Shown piece after piece: positions 33,836 to 42,661 of a stretch of DNA of 64,000 bases. How positions within the stretch are numbered: the first letter of the stretch is position 1; each line of letters starts with the position of its first letter. A program made the translations under genes and the position numbers. The notes below the pieces were generated by a model. The model did no database searches and was not told the origin of the DNA. It saw only the letters and a list, made by a program, of their open reading frames with translations. The DNA comes from CAYPFY01 sp964410105 (GTDB lineage Bacteria; Bacteroidota; Ignavibacteria; UBA10030; SZUA-254). The stretch covers positions 6,666 to 70,665 of the forward strand of contig CAYPFY010000018.1 in the NCBI GenBank assembly GCA_964410105.1, read 5' to 3'.

Positions 33836-34660
33836 ATGGCTCTTCGTATCGTGGTGTGCTTCCTCCTGGCATTCGCTTCGCAGGTTCCGGCTCGGCTGAA
33901 GGCTCAAGCCAATGAAAAACCTCAGCTCGTGGTGTTCGCCGCGGCCTCTCTCACGGAAGTTTTTCGGGAACTGGGAAAAAATTTTGAGGCTCAGAATTCA
34001 GTCACTGTGCAATTCGATTTCGCCGGCTCACAGCAGCTCGTGCAGCAGCTGGCCCTGGGCGCAAGGGCGGATGTGCTCGCGACCGCGGATATCAAGCAGA
34101 TGAGCGCCGCACGCCGATCGGGGTTGATCGATTCCTCTTCCGTGAGGATTCTGGCCAGGAATAGGCTTGTCGTCATTGCTCCAGAGGATAATCCGGCGCA
34201 TATCGCCCGGCTCCAAGACCTGGCTGTTCCTAACCTGAAGATTGTTATCGCTGATTCCGCTGTCCCGGCCGGGCGCTACGCGCGGCAGGTTCTTGAGCGC
34301 TGCTCTGACAAGAACGTCTTCGGGACGTTGTATAAGGATCGGGTCTTGAAGAACATCGTCTCATTTGAGGAAAACGTCCGCGCAGTGCTCGCAAAAGTTC
34401 AGCTGGGTGAGTGCGACGCGGGGATCGTCTACCATTCCGATGTCGCATCCGACAGTCTGCACCGCATCACCCGTATCGAGATACCCGATTCATTGAATGT
34501 TGTGGCCGAATACCCCATCGCAATCGCACGCGAATCGAATTCTCGTGAAGCGGCGGCAAAGTTTTTCACGTACGTCCTCTCCGAAGACGCGGCGAAGGTG
34601 CTCTCGAAGTTCGGATTCATCCCCACTACCCCGTCGGGTAGGAGCAAAGGCGGAAGTTGA
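33836..34660 (+). CDS. modA: Molybdate-binding periplasmic protein ModA
   Basis: Binds molybdate or tungstate in the periplasm for an ABC importer. It has 274 residues with a signal peptide (about 1-22, LRIVVCFLLAFASQVPARL). Ligand-binding blocks are VVFAAASLTEVFRELGKNFE, FDFAGSQQLVQQLALGARADVLATAD, VIADSAVPAGRYARQ and DAGIVYHSDV. An ACCGGAGGTA ribosome site precedes the ATG. The expected modB and modC genes do not follow; the DNA runs instead into a broken minus-strand gene. The importer must be completed elsewhere, or the locus was truncated. Confidence 0.93.
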   Translation: MALRIVVCFLLAFASQVPARLKAQANEKPQLVVFAAASLTEVFRELGKNFEAQNSVTVQFDFAGSQQLVQQLALGARADVLATADIKQMSAARRSGLIDSSSVRILARNRLVVIAPEDNPAHIARLQDLAVPNLKIVIADSAVPAGRYARQVLERCSDKNVFGTLYKDRVLKNIVSFEENVRAVLAKVQLGECDAGIVYHSDVASDSLHRITRIEIPDSLNVVAEYPIAIARESNSREAAAKFFTYVLSEDAAKVLSKFGFIPTTPSGRSKGGS

Positions 34661-34878
34661 AGCGAATCAGGAGTTCCAGATGAAGACGCCGGCTCTGCCG
34701 TGCCTTGACTCTGTCCTGTAACGTGATTCTGGACGAGCGTGGTTAGTGGCATGCTCGTGTCGTGCGCAACGTCGTATCCCACTAAGAGGTGGTAGGGAGG
34801 GGTTTGGCCGATCGCAGCACTCGAAGTGAAGAAAGCTATGAACGCTAGAGGGAAGTTGACGACAATTTGTTTCCACAT
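34661..34878 (-). pseudogene. 5' remnant of a secreted protein gene, cut at the modA end
   Basis: A strong ribosome site (AAAGGAGG) and ATG at 34878 start a protein with a clear signal peptide (about 1-25, IVVNFPLAFIAFFTSSAAIG). Some 45 Ser/Thr-rich residues follow up to the 3' end of modA. Beyond that the frame continues only antisense to modA (to 34429), where it reads as a shadow. I interpret it as the head of a secreted-protein gene whose remainder was lost when the mod segment joined this site. A real short secreted peptide overlapping modA cannot be excluded. Confidence 0.45.
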
Positions 34879-35068
34879 AAATCCTCCTTTTGGACTCTTG
34901 AACTGCTGATATCATGAGTTATTCGTCCGTTCATTTGGCAAGCAGTCACGCCGACGCGAAGCCATCGCAATGGATTCCATAAAGAATCGTTCATCGTCCC
35001 CAATGTGGGCCACCCTCGCGGCAGAAGAGTTAGGGTGACGTGTTCTTTTCTCGAAGCCAATTCATGTT

Positions 35069-36382
35069 TTATCTTGCGGGAGATCGCCTCGACATTCGAA
35101 GGAGGATCGCGCGCGAAGACGTGTAGCCCACGGCAAACATCGTGTTTCCCTTGAAATCGACCGAAGCATAGACGGCCGCTGCAGCAGCATGGGGATACCT
35201 CTGGAAATTCAACCCGTTATAGTGAGCTACAGCTCCAAAGTCTCCGACGACAAACAGATCATTGCTGGCGGTGCCACGTAATTTCTCGGTGAACACCGGT
35301 AGCACATTGATGCCTGCTATTTCCTTCCATACGTTATCTGGTCCGCGAGTGAACACTCCATCGCCGCAAGAAAAGATCCTTGAAGGGTTGGCAAACCATA
35401 TTGAATAGAATCTTCTATCTGGAACTCCCTCCACTGTGCCAACGACATGGTTTCCGACAATCCGAAGGATCATCTGATCTCCCATACTAGTAACTTCGGC
35501 GGCGACGGAAAGTATATCTAAAGAGCCGTCTGCGGGATTACGTATTCCCGAAATATCTTGGATTGTTCCAGTTATCCTGCTCGACAGGTTGTGCCATATC
35601 ACTCCATCGAAGTGAGCAATTGAACCATTCGTACCAACCATGTACAAGTTTGATGAACTCGTTCCCCAAAATTTCTTGATGTACCCACCAAAAACTCCCG
35701 CAACATTGTATCCGTGCCAGCGGGTCCCATCCCAATGGTAGGGCGCAGAGCTCCCAACCCAGACATCTGTCGAGGAGAAGGCGAATACCGCTCGAAGTTG
35801 GACGTACGTAGCACTCTGCTGCAGGGTCCACGATTTGCCATTCCACGTGAGAAAGTTGAATGGATCGGTATTGAATTGGCCGGTGCTATCGCGATAGTAA
35901 ATCTCACCGACAGCGTACGCCAACGAGTCATTGATGACTGCTACATCATAGAGAGCGCTTGCCGCATCGCCGAGGGTATCGATTGTGACATCGAATTCGT
36001 GGCCAGTTGTGTCGAGAGTTCTAACAGCAAGTGATATGCTATCCGAAAGAAAAGCATAGTCGGCCTTGATCCTAGCACCGAAGACGTACGTACGTCCCGG
36101 CATCAGCGAATCAGCGTAGATAGTTGTATCAGGACCAAAGAATCGCGTAGTCACAAATCTCCTTCCATCCTGCGTCAGGGCTAGATCCTTCGAACCATTT
36201 GATATTATGGAGGACACTCGAATCCAAGCCTCCGTGACCTCAACGTCAACCACTGTGAGCCCGGCGTTTGGAATGTTTGAGCCGGAAGGATTATCCTTGC
36301 AGGCAAAGCCTCCCAGTTGAAGGATAAGGCCGACGATCATCGCGGAACTCCCAAGGGCAAATATCTTTAAACTGTGACGCAT
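35069..36382 (-). CDS. Secreted lipoprotein with propeller-like repeats
   Basis: 437 residues. The N-terminus has a hydrophobic segment ending in a lipobox-like LGGFAC (Cys about 28), so it is probably anchored to a membrane. The first about 120 residues resemble an Ig/fibronectin-like domain (TVVDVEVTEAWIRVSS ... RTYVFGARI). The rest has repeats of the type DVWVGSSAPYHWDGTRWHG, LYMVGTNGSIAHFDGVIWHNL and LFVVGDFGAVAHYNGLNFQRY, characteristic of BNR/photosynthesis-stability-like propellers often mis-called glucosyl transferases. Base composition is more A/T-rich than its neighbours, hinting at separate history. Function unknown. Confidence 0.8.
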   Translation of the reverse strand: MRHSLKIFALGSSAMIVGLILQLGGFACKDNPSGSNIPNAGLTVVDVEVTEAWIRVSSIISNGSKDLALTQDGRRFVTTRFFGPDTTIYADSLMPGRTYVFGARIKADYAFLSDSISLAVRTLDTTGHEFDVTIDTLGDAASALYDVAVINDSLAYAVGEIYYRDSTGQFNTDPFNFLTWNGKSWTLQQSATYVQLRAVFAFSSTDVWVGSSAPYHWDGTRWHGYNVAGVFGGYIKKFWGTSSSNLYMVGTNGSIAHFDGVIWHNLSSRITGTIQDISGIRNPADGSLDILSVAAEVTSMGDQMILRIVGNHVVGTVEGVPDRRFYSIWFANPSRIFSCGDGVFTRGPDNVWKEIAGINVLPVFTEKLRGTASNDLFVVGDFGAVAHYNGLNFQRYPHAAAAAVYASVDFKGNTMFAVGYTSSRAILLRMSRRSPAR

Positions 36383-37334
36383 ACCTTCATCAAATGATCA
36401 GACAGAATACTTACCAATCATTCGCATGATCTCACGCTATTCAAAGTCACATCTCCTCAGAAATGGACGAGCGATAAAATTATCGATCGGAATTTGTCAG
36501 CCCTATTCGAAAGTGGCACTTACGGAACTCCAAGTTGCACTACATACTGAGCAGAAAAGCCTATCCGGCTGCCCCAGAACAGCAGGATGGAATTTTGATA
36601 AATAAGAGGGAGATCTCTTGGGCGGGGAAGAAAGTTTGAGGCAGGCGCGCGAGATGAACCAAAAAACTGACGGAGACATGATAACTCCCTGCTAGCATCG
36701 CAAAATGAATACGAAGTTTTGATAAATGCAAACATTAGAACTCCATCACACCTTTTATCTCGTGTGGGTTTCAGAACATTCTGCGTCAGTGTCTAAAGAC
36801 CGCGATATTGAGTAACAATGATCGCTTATCTTGGTGTAGACAATCTTAACAAGAAAACAGAATATGTCGATACTGAAGATAATCAGGTGACTCTCAGATG
36901 ATAGACCCAGAGATTTGAGTTTACGATCGGAATTCTGTGTCTTCCAAGCGATGATCCAATGGCTCAGTGGGGAGCCGGTAGGTCGAATCATCTCTTTAAT
37001 CCAACAAGCCAAGTTAGCTTGGGGTTAGTTCGGGAGATCGAGGTGCTAACAGTACCGCCCTATTTAGACTGGAAAAGGTGCTCAAAAACCTTGCGCCAGT
37101 AGCCCGATTATGATAGATCGCCAGCCTACTTAAGCGGGAGCAGAATCGACAATTCACCGAAAACGCCTCGAGCATCGCCAGCCGGGAGAATAACCGTCCC
37201 GTCGGATGGTTGCGTGACTTTTTTCCCGGGTCCACCATTGCGCGGGTTTGGCGACAATGCCACTCAGCGCCGTGCTTATGCATCTCCTGTCAATTGCGAA
37301 TCTTTGCGCAAAGCTACGGACCTGTCAACCTGAG
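36383..37334. other. A/T-rich gene-poor gap
   Basis: About 950 bp between the lipoprotein and kdpE with only short frames (60-90 codons) on both strands that show no protein-like pattern, ribosome site or known motif. No tRNA, repeat or IS ends are visible. Base composition differs from the flanking kdp genes. Possibly decayed coding DNA or an unrecognised RNA. Confidence 0.4.
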
Positions 37335-38018
37335 TCATCCACCGAACCGGTAGCCTATTCCCGATTCCGTGAGGAAGAGGCGGGGCTCATCCGGGTTTTC
37401 CTCCAGCTTTTTGCGCAGTTGACGCACGTAAACCCGTGAATATTGCGTTTCACCGTTGAACGAAGGACCCCAGATTTGTTCCAGTATGTATCGGTGCGTC
37501 AGAACTTTTCCTGCATTCCGAATAAACAGCGAGAGGAGAGAATACTCCGTGGGTGTGAGCTTGATGATCTCCCCGCTTTTTCTGACGACTCTCGCCGCCA
37601 GGTCCACGGTAAGCTGTCCCGCCGCAAAGGTCATTCCCTGTTCGCTCCGCTGACTGTGGCGAATCGCCGTGCGAACTCGGGCCAGAAGTTCGCCTCCCCG
37701 GAATGGCTTTGTCATGTAGTCATCTGCCCCGGCATCGAGCGCCGCGACGATGTCTCGCTCGCCGGATCGGACCGAGAGGACGAGAATTGGCACGGTTGTC
37801 CACTCCCTTAGCCTCCTGAGGACCTGGAGTCCATCCATGTCCGGAAGTCCGAGATCGAGCAGGATGATTTCGGGCCGCACCATGGCCGAGCGTTCGAGTC
37901 CCTCAGCTCCGGAAGCCGCGAGGTGAACCGCGTAGTCTGCGCCTTCGAGCGTTATCTGAAGAAGCCGGCGTATCTGCGCTTCGTCATCGATGATGAGTAT
38001 GGGCGTCCGCCCGCTCAT
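37335..38018 (-). CDS. kdpE: Potassium-responsive response regulator KdpE
   Basis: OmpR-family transcription factor of 227 residues that activates the kdp operon when KdpD signals potassium limitation. Receiver domain: ILIIDDEAQIRRLL with the acidic pocket, ILLDLGLPDMDG with the acceptor Asp, and MTKPFRGGEL with the switch Lys. The winged helix has LTPTEYSLLSLFIRNAGKVLTH and YSRVYVRQLRKKLEENP, the KdpE-type recognition helix. Its start overlaps the kdpD stop by 4 bp. Last gene of the kdp block. Confidence 0.96.
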   Translation of the reverse strand: MSGRTPILIIDDEAQIRRLLQITLEGADYAVHLAASGAEGLERSAMVRPEIILLDLGLPDMDGLQVLRRLREWTTVPILVLSVRSGERDIVAALDAGADDYMTKPFRGGELLARVRTAIRHSQRSEQGMTFAAGQLTVDLAARVVRKSGEIIKLTPTEYSLLSLFIRNAGKVLTHRYILEQIWGPSFNGETQYSRVYVRQLRKKLEENPDEPRLFLTESGIGYRFGG

Positions 38019-40669
38019 TTACCAGCAGGCAGCGGAAGGCTTATGGTAAAGAGGGCGCCTCCCTCAGGCCTGGTCTCCGCCGTGACCCTGCCTCCCTGCG
38101 CCTCGACAAATCCGCGGACAATTGATAATCCCAGGCCGGCGCCGCCGGCCCGGATCCCGGGAGCTCTGTAAAATTTTTCGAAGACCATCGGCAGACTTTC
38201 TTTCGAAAATCCGGGTCCCTCGTCCGAAATGGAGATCACGCACTCATTTCCCGTAACGGAGGCGCGAATGCCGACCCTGGTGCCCCCCGGCGCGTAGATC
38301 GCCGCGTTGTGCAGGAGGTTGACGAGGGCCTGCTCCATAAGCCCGAAATCGAGTTTGACAAGGGGCATCTCAGGATCCACCTCCACGGCGACGATGTGCC
38401 CGGATAATTCTTCGCGAAGGTTGCCGAGCGCCGCATTGATAAGATCCCTTACGTCGCACCAGTCCAGAGTGGGGGAAATCCGCCCCGACTCGAGCCTCGT
38501 CATGTTCAGAAGATTTTCCACAAGCCTGTTGAGGCGGTCCGCGGCGGTGTGGAGCTCGTCCCCAAGGTTGCGCCTGATTTCTCCTGAAGTCCGTTCGTCC
38601 CGCAAACTTTCTGATGCGCTGATGATCGCGGCAATCGGCGTCCGGAGCTCATGGGAGATCGAATTGAAGAGAGTCTTGTACAATCTCTCCGATTCCACGA
38701 CGGCAATCGACTTCTTCGTCATCTCGTTGAGCTGTTCGCGTTCAAGGGTCGAAGCGATCTGCCTGACGAAATTCTCGAGCAGCGTCTCGTGGTCGATGCC
38801 GAGCCTCGTCTCACCCGAAAGTCTTACGCCGATGACGCCGAGCGGGTAGCGCGGGCCAGACATGGGATAATACGTCGCCTGTGCGAAGGGGAGGGTGTCG
38901 GTGAATTTTCCCGCCTTGCGCTCGTTCCAGTAGACCCAAGCCGCAACCCCGAATTCCTTCGGGTCGACCTCGTAGGTGCCGGCCGGATTCGCCTCGGTGA
39001 ATATGTCGCCATCAGGCTGGCTGAGGAAAACAGCGACCCTGGCGTTGAAGAATTTGGCGATGTGTGTTACAGCCGCCCGCGCCACATCGTCCTGCGTCGC
39101 CGCGCTCGACAGGTCTTTCGTAAGGGTGTAGAGAGCCGATGTCCGCTCCTCCCTCTGGCGGACCGCCCTTTCCCGGGCCCGGATGCGGGCCGTGAGGGTG
39201 CCCGTAACGGCGGCGATGGCAAAGTAGCTGACGAGCATCAGGATATCCTGTCCCCGCGCGACGACGAATGTGAACTGCGGCGGGATGAAGAAATAGTCCC
39301 AGACAAGCGCGCTCAGCGCGGCAGCGACGATGACCGGCCCCGCGCTCAGCTTCAAAGGGAGCAACGCCACGGTCAGCAGGAGAAGCAGCGATACCGTCTG
39401 ATAGCCGAGGAACGTCGTGAAAGGATAACAGATGAGAGCCACAAGACAAATCGCCACAGCCGCGGCCGCATAGTGCTGAATTCCCGAGTGGGGCCGGGGA
39501 AGCGTTATCCCCTTTGGCTGCATCTCGCCTTCCCCCTCCCCCCCAACGACGTAGATGTCAAGATGCCCGCTCCGCTCGATGACTCTCTCAAGCAGAGTTT
39601 TCCGGATTGGCAACGAGTTTCCCGGCTTTCCGAGAAGGATCTGTGTCGCGTTCTGCTCCCGGGCGACTCTCACAAGCGCCTCGGCGACATCATCGCCTGT
39701 AGTCGTGACGATTTCCGCGCCGAGCTCTCGAGCGAGTTTGATGTTGTTTTCCAGCTGACTCTTGGATGCTTCGGAAATCTCCGCGGCAGGCTCCGCATAG
39801 ACCGCCAACCATGATGCATCCATTGTATATGCCATCCTCCGCGCCCACCGGATCAGAGAAATACTGTGGGGGCTGCCGCTGATCGCGACGAGTAGACGCT
39901 GGCCCGATTTCCAGGGGCCGGCGATCTGCTGCGTCTTCATGTAGTCCCGAAGCTGATGGTCCACCCGCTCCGCCGTGAGCCGGAGTGACATTTCCCTCAA
40001 GGCCGTGAGTGTGCCCTTGCGGAAAAAATTCTGAATGGCCTGCTGCGACCGCTCCGGCGTGTAGACTTTCCCCTCCGACAATCGCCTCAAAAGCTCGTCG
40101 GGAGGTATATCGATGATCTCAACCTCGTCCGCCTCCTCGAATATCGAGTCGGGCACGGTCTCCCTGACGAGAGATCCCGTTATCTGCGCCACGGTGTCGG
40201 CACGGCTTTCAAGATGCTGCACGTTGAGCGTCGTGTAGACATTAATCCCCGCCTCGAGGAGTTCGGTAACATCCTGATGGCGCTTGACATGCCTGCTCCC
40301 CGGAGCATTGGTGTGGGCGAGTTCGTCCACGAGGACGAGCCGGGGTTTCCGCGCCAAAATGGCGTCGAGATCCATTTCCTCCAGTGCCGTGCCACGGTAG
40401 TCCGTTTTCTTACGCGGGATAAGCGGCAATCCCGCGACCAACGCCTCCGTTTCAGGCCGATTGTGTGTCTCGACATACCCGATGACGACGTCAATTCCCT
40501 TGAATTTCGCCTCGTGCGCCGCCTTCAACATGTCATAGGTCTTCCCCACCCCTGCGCACATCCCAAAAAAAATCTTGAGGCTCGCCCTGCTTCCCTGTTC
40601 CTCCTCTTTCTTCAGGGCATGCAGGAGGGCGTCGGGATCGGGCCGGCTATGCTGCATCGGTTGATTCAC
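38015..40669 (-). CDS. kdpD: Potassium sensor histidine kinase KdpD
   Basis: About 884 residues, the usual full KdpD architecture. The N-terminal KdpD domain has Walker A GMCAGVGKT (36-44) and LVDELAHTNAPGSRHVKRHQD. A USP-like domain follows, then four close membrane helices (about 405-490), a GAF-like domain and the kinase core with His673 in SHELRTPIAA, N-box LLHNAAIYAPGG, DEGPGFS and GAGLGLSIVRG. I chose the GTG at 40669, which has GGAGGGAG eight bases upstream; in-frame ATGs at 40657 and 40699 are alternatives. It senses K+ or ionic strength and controls KdpE. Confidence 0.95.
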   Translation of the reverse strand: MNQPMQHSRPDPDALLHALKKEEEQGSRASLKIFFGMCAGVGKTYDMLKAAHEAKFKGIDVVIGYVETHNRPETEALVAGLPLIPRKKTDYRGTALEEMDLDAILARKPRLVLVDELAHTNAPGSRHVKRHQDVTELLEAGINVYTTLNVQHLESRADTVAQITGSLVRETVPDSIFEEADEVEIIDIPPDELLRRLSEGKVYTPERSQQAIQNFFRKGTLTALREMSLRLTAERVDHQLRDYMKTQQIAGPWKSGQRLLVAISGSPHSISLIRWARRMAYTMDASWLAVYAEPAAEISEASKSQLENNIKLARELGAEIVTTTGDDVAEALVRVAREQNATQILLGKPGNSLPIRKTLLERVIERSGHLDIYVVGGEGEGEMQPKGITLPRPHSGIQHYAAAAVAICLVALICYPFTTFLGYQTVSLLLLLTVALLPLKLSAGPVIVAAALSALVWDYFFIPPQFTFVVARGQDILMLVSYFAIAAVTGTLTARIRARERAVRQREERTSALYTLTKDLSSAATQDDVARAAVTHIAKFFNARVAVFLSQPDGDIFTEANPAGTYEVDPKEFGVAAWVYWNERKAGKFTDTLPFAQATYYPMSGPRYPLGVIGVRLSGETRLGIDHETLLENFVRQIASTLEREQLNEMTKKSIAVVESERLYKTLFNSISHELRTPIAAIISASESLRDERTSGEIRRNLGDELHTAADRLNRLVENLLNMTRLESGRISPTLDWCDVRDLINAALGNLREELSGHIVAVEVDPEMPLVKLDFGLMEQALVNLLHNAAIYAPGGTRVGIRASVTGNECVISISDEGPGFSKESLPMVFEKFYRAPGIRAGGAGLGLSIVRGFVEAQGGRVTAETRPEGGALFTISLPLPAGK

Positions 40670-40754
40670 GCTACTGGCTCCCTCCGCATGACATGCCACC
40701 GTCGTTGAATGGTGGCGCCGACATGCGGTCTTCTTTTTACGTCAGATTCTCGAG

Positions 40755-41882
40755 TCATGGGCCTCCGAAAACCCAGCCGATCAGCGCTGAGGTGAGGACA
40801 ATCCACCCCGGCTGGATTTTCCCGAAAATGAGTATGACCGCCGAGCCGATGAGTATTAACCAGGGGACAGTTCCTCTTAGAGAGGATTCCCCCAGGGCGA
40901 CGCACACGCCTGTCATGAGCCCAAGCGATGCGACATTGACGCCGTCAAGGAACCCGCGCGCCCCTGCCCAGCGCCTGAGCTTCGGCACGAACGGCCCAAG
41001 AATGAGGACGAAGATAAACGAGGGAAGAAAAATGCCCAACGTTGAGGCGACCGCCCCGGGCCACCCCAGGATGAGATATCCTATAAACGTTGCAGACGAC
41101 AGGACCGGACCCGGTGTGAATTGGCCTACGGCGATGGCATCGAGAAGCTGTGACTGGGTCAGCCAGTGCCTCGCTTCAACCAGTCCATCCTGCAGAAATG
41201 CCACCAGCACATATCCGCTGCCGTAAAGTACCGAACCGATTTTCAGGAAGTATAATCCAAGACTACCGATCGACGGGTAACTAGGTCCGGCATCGGCCAT
41301 AGCGCCCGGAACCAGAAAAACGATCGCAGGCAGCACAAATACCGAAGCCCAACCCTTTAAAAGGGCCCGGCGGTAAGTCCACGTGAACCCGACAATCCCT
41401 GAACCGAGCAGTAACACGATCTCATCAATGTGGAGGAGGCTTAAGGCCGCCACGACTATCACTCCCACGACCCTGTAGCGGTTCATGACAATAGGACGAC
41501 CAAGGCGGACGACGGCGGAGATGATGATTGCGATGACCGCCGGCCGTACGCCCCACATGAAAACTCCCGCCACAGGAAGTGTTCCCAGGAGAACATACAA
41601 CCGCGCCAAGATCAGGGTAATGATGACTGCCGGGAGTATGAAGCATAGTCCCGCCACCATGAGTCCCTTGAATCCGGCGCGGACGTAGCCGATGTGTGCT
41701 GCCATCTCTGTGGAATTCGGACCGGGTATGAGGTTTGTGGCGCTGACGAGATCCAGAAAATGCTCGTGCGTGAGCCATCCCCTTCTGGATACGACCTCGG
41801 CTTCCATCATTCCGATGTGCGCCGCTGGGCCACCGAAGGCCACGGCGCCAAGTTTCAAGAACAGTATGGCAAGTTCTCTCAC
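40755..41882 (-). CDS. chrA: Chromate transporter family protein ChrA
   Basis: Inner-membrane CHR-family transporter of 375 residues with two homologous halves: FLKLGAVAFGGPAAHIGMM and FLKIGSVLYGSGYVLVAFL, each followed by LTHEHFLDLVSATNLIPGPN and LTQSQLLDAIAVGQFTPGPV. This is the long-chain form that exports chromate in exchange for another anion. Insertion between kdpC and kdpD is unusual. The 131-bp gap to kdpC and 86-bp gap to kdpD suggest it may have its own signals. Chromate or sulfate role by family only. Confidence 0.93.
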   Translation of the reverse strand: MRELAILFLKLGAVAFGGPAAHIGMMEAEVVSRRGWLTHEHFLDLVSATNLIPGPNSTEMAAHIGYVRAGFKGLMVAGLCFILPAVIITLILARLYVLLGTLPVAGVFMWGVRPAVIAIIISAVVRLGRPIVMNRYRVVGVIVVAALSLLHIDEIVLLLGSGIVGFTWTYRRALLKGWASVFVLPAIVFLVPGAMADAGPSYPSIGSLGLYFLKIGSVLYGSGYVLVAFLQDGLVEARHWLTQSQLLDAIAVGQFTPGPVLSSATFIGYLILGWPGAVASTLGIFLPSFIFVLILGPFVPKLRRWAGARGFLDGVNVASLGLMTGVCVALGESSLRGTVPWLILIGSAVILIFGKIQPGWIVLTSALIGWVFGGP

Positions 41883-42013
41883 GTCTCCTCACGAGTATCT
41901 CCCGCCTGACCATCCCAAAAGTCTGTGATTGCATACGGAGGCGGGCAAGCTTTTTTCGCTTCTCCCGCATGAAATATAGCGATTCCTCTCCTCAGTTTCT
42001 TCTAGTTCCTTTG

Positions 42014-42604
42014 TCAGTGCCGGTCAGAATCGCCCAATTCGTCAAGGTCGAGATTCAACATGAGAACGTTTACTCTCGGCTCCCCGAAAAATCCAAACTG
42101 CGGCCCCTCGGTGCGGCGCTTTATCAGTTCCACTAAATTTTTTCTCCCTCTCTCGTCAAAGCCGCGCGCCATCGCTATGCGTCCAACCTGCATCATGGCC
42201 GCGTCTGGGGATATGTGAGGGTCTATGCCGCTCCCGGATGCAAATAGCATCTCGGACGGTACAGGTGTGCCGTCGGGAAGAGCATTCGATCGAATGAACT
42301 CGTGGCGTCGCCTTGCGACAGAATCACGAAGCCCGCTGCTCGTGGGCCCCCAATTGCTTGCTCCGGAGGGAAGAGGGTCGTACCCGGTCGCCGACGGACG
42401 TGGCCAGAAATTTTTCGCACTTCGAAATCTCTGGCCGATGAGCTCAGATCCTACGATCTTTCCCTTTCTCACGATGAGGCTTCCTTCTTTTTCCCGCGGG
42501 AAGAGGATGCGGACGGTTACCGTGACCAGCAACGGGTAAAGAATTCCGGTGATCAGCGTAAGCACGATGAGCACCCGCAGCGAGTCTATGATGTGCTTTT
42601 TCAA
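42014..42604 (-). CDS. kdpC: Potassium-transporting ATPase subunit KdpC
   Basis: 196-residue small subunit that assists ATP binding by KdpB. One N-terminal membrane helix (about 10-32, LRVLIVLTLITGILYPLLVT), then KIVGSELIGQRFRSAKNFWPRPSATGYDPLPSGASNWGPTS (family block, read in pieces), LPDGTPVPSEMLFASGSGIDPHISPDAA and a C-terminal VNVLMLNLDLDEL. Length and motifs are normal. It follows a porin gene that separates it from kdpB. Confidence 0.97.
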   Translation of the reverse strand: MKKHIIDSLRVLIVLTLITGILYPLLVTVTVRILFPREKEGSLIVRKGKIVGSELIGQRFRSAKNFWPRPSATGYDPLPSGASNWGPTSSGLRDSVARRRHEFIRSNALPDGTPVPSEMLFASGSGIDPHISPDAAMMQVGRIAMARGFDERGRKNLVELIKRRTEGPQFGFFGEPRVNVLMLNLDLDELGDSDRH

Positions 42605-42661
42605 ACCCCCTCCGGCCTTAACCGCGATTATGACAACTCATTGCCATTTCCTTCTGCCATA

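Noticed and set aside
36520..37439. Four short frames (60-90 codons) in the gap before kdpE
   Set aside because: No ribosome sites, no conserved pattern; left as a gene-poor gap.
38651..39814. 387-codon plus-strand frame inside kdpD
   Set aside because: Antisense to a full-length, motif-complete KdpD; shadow.
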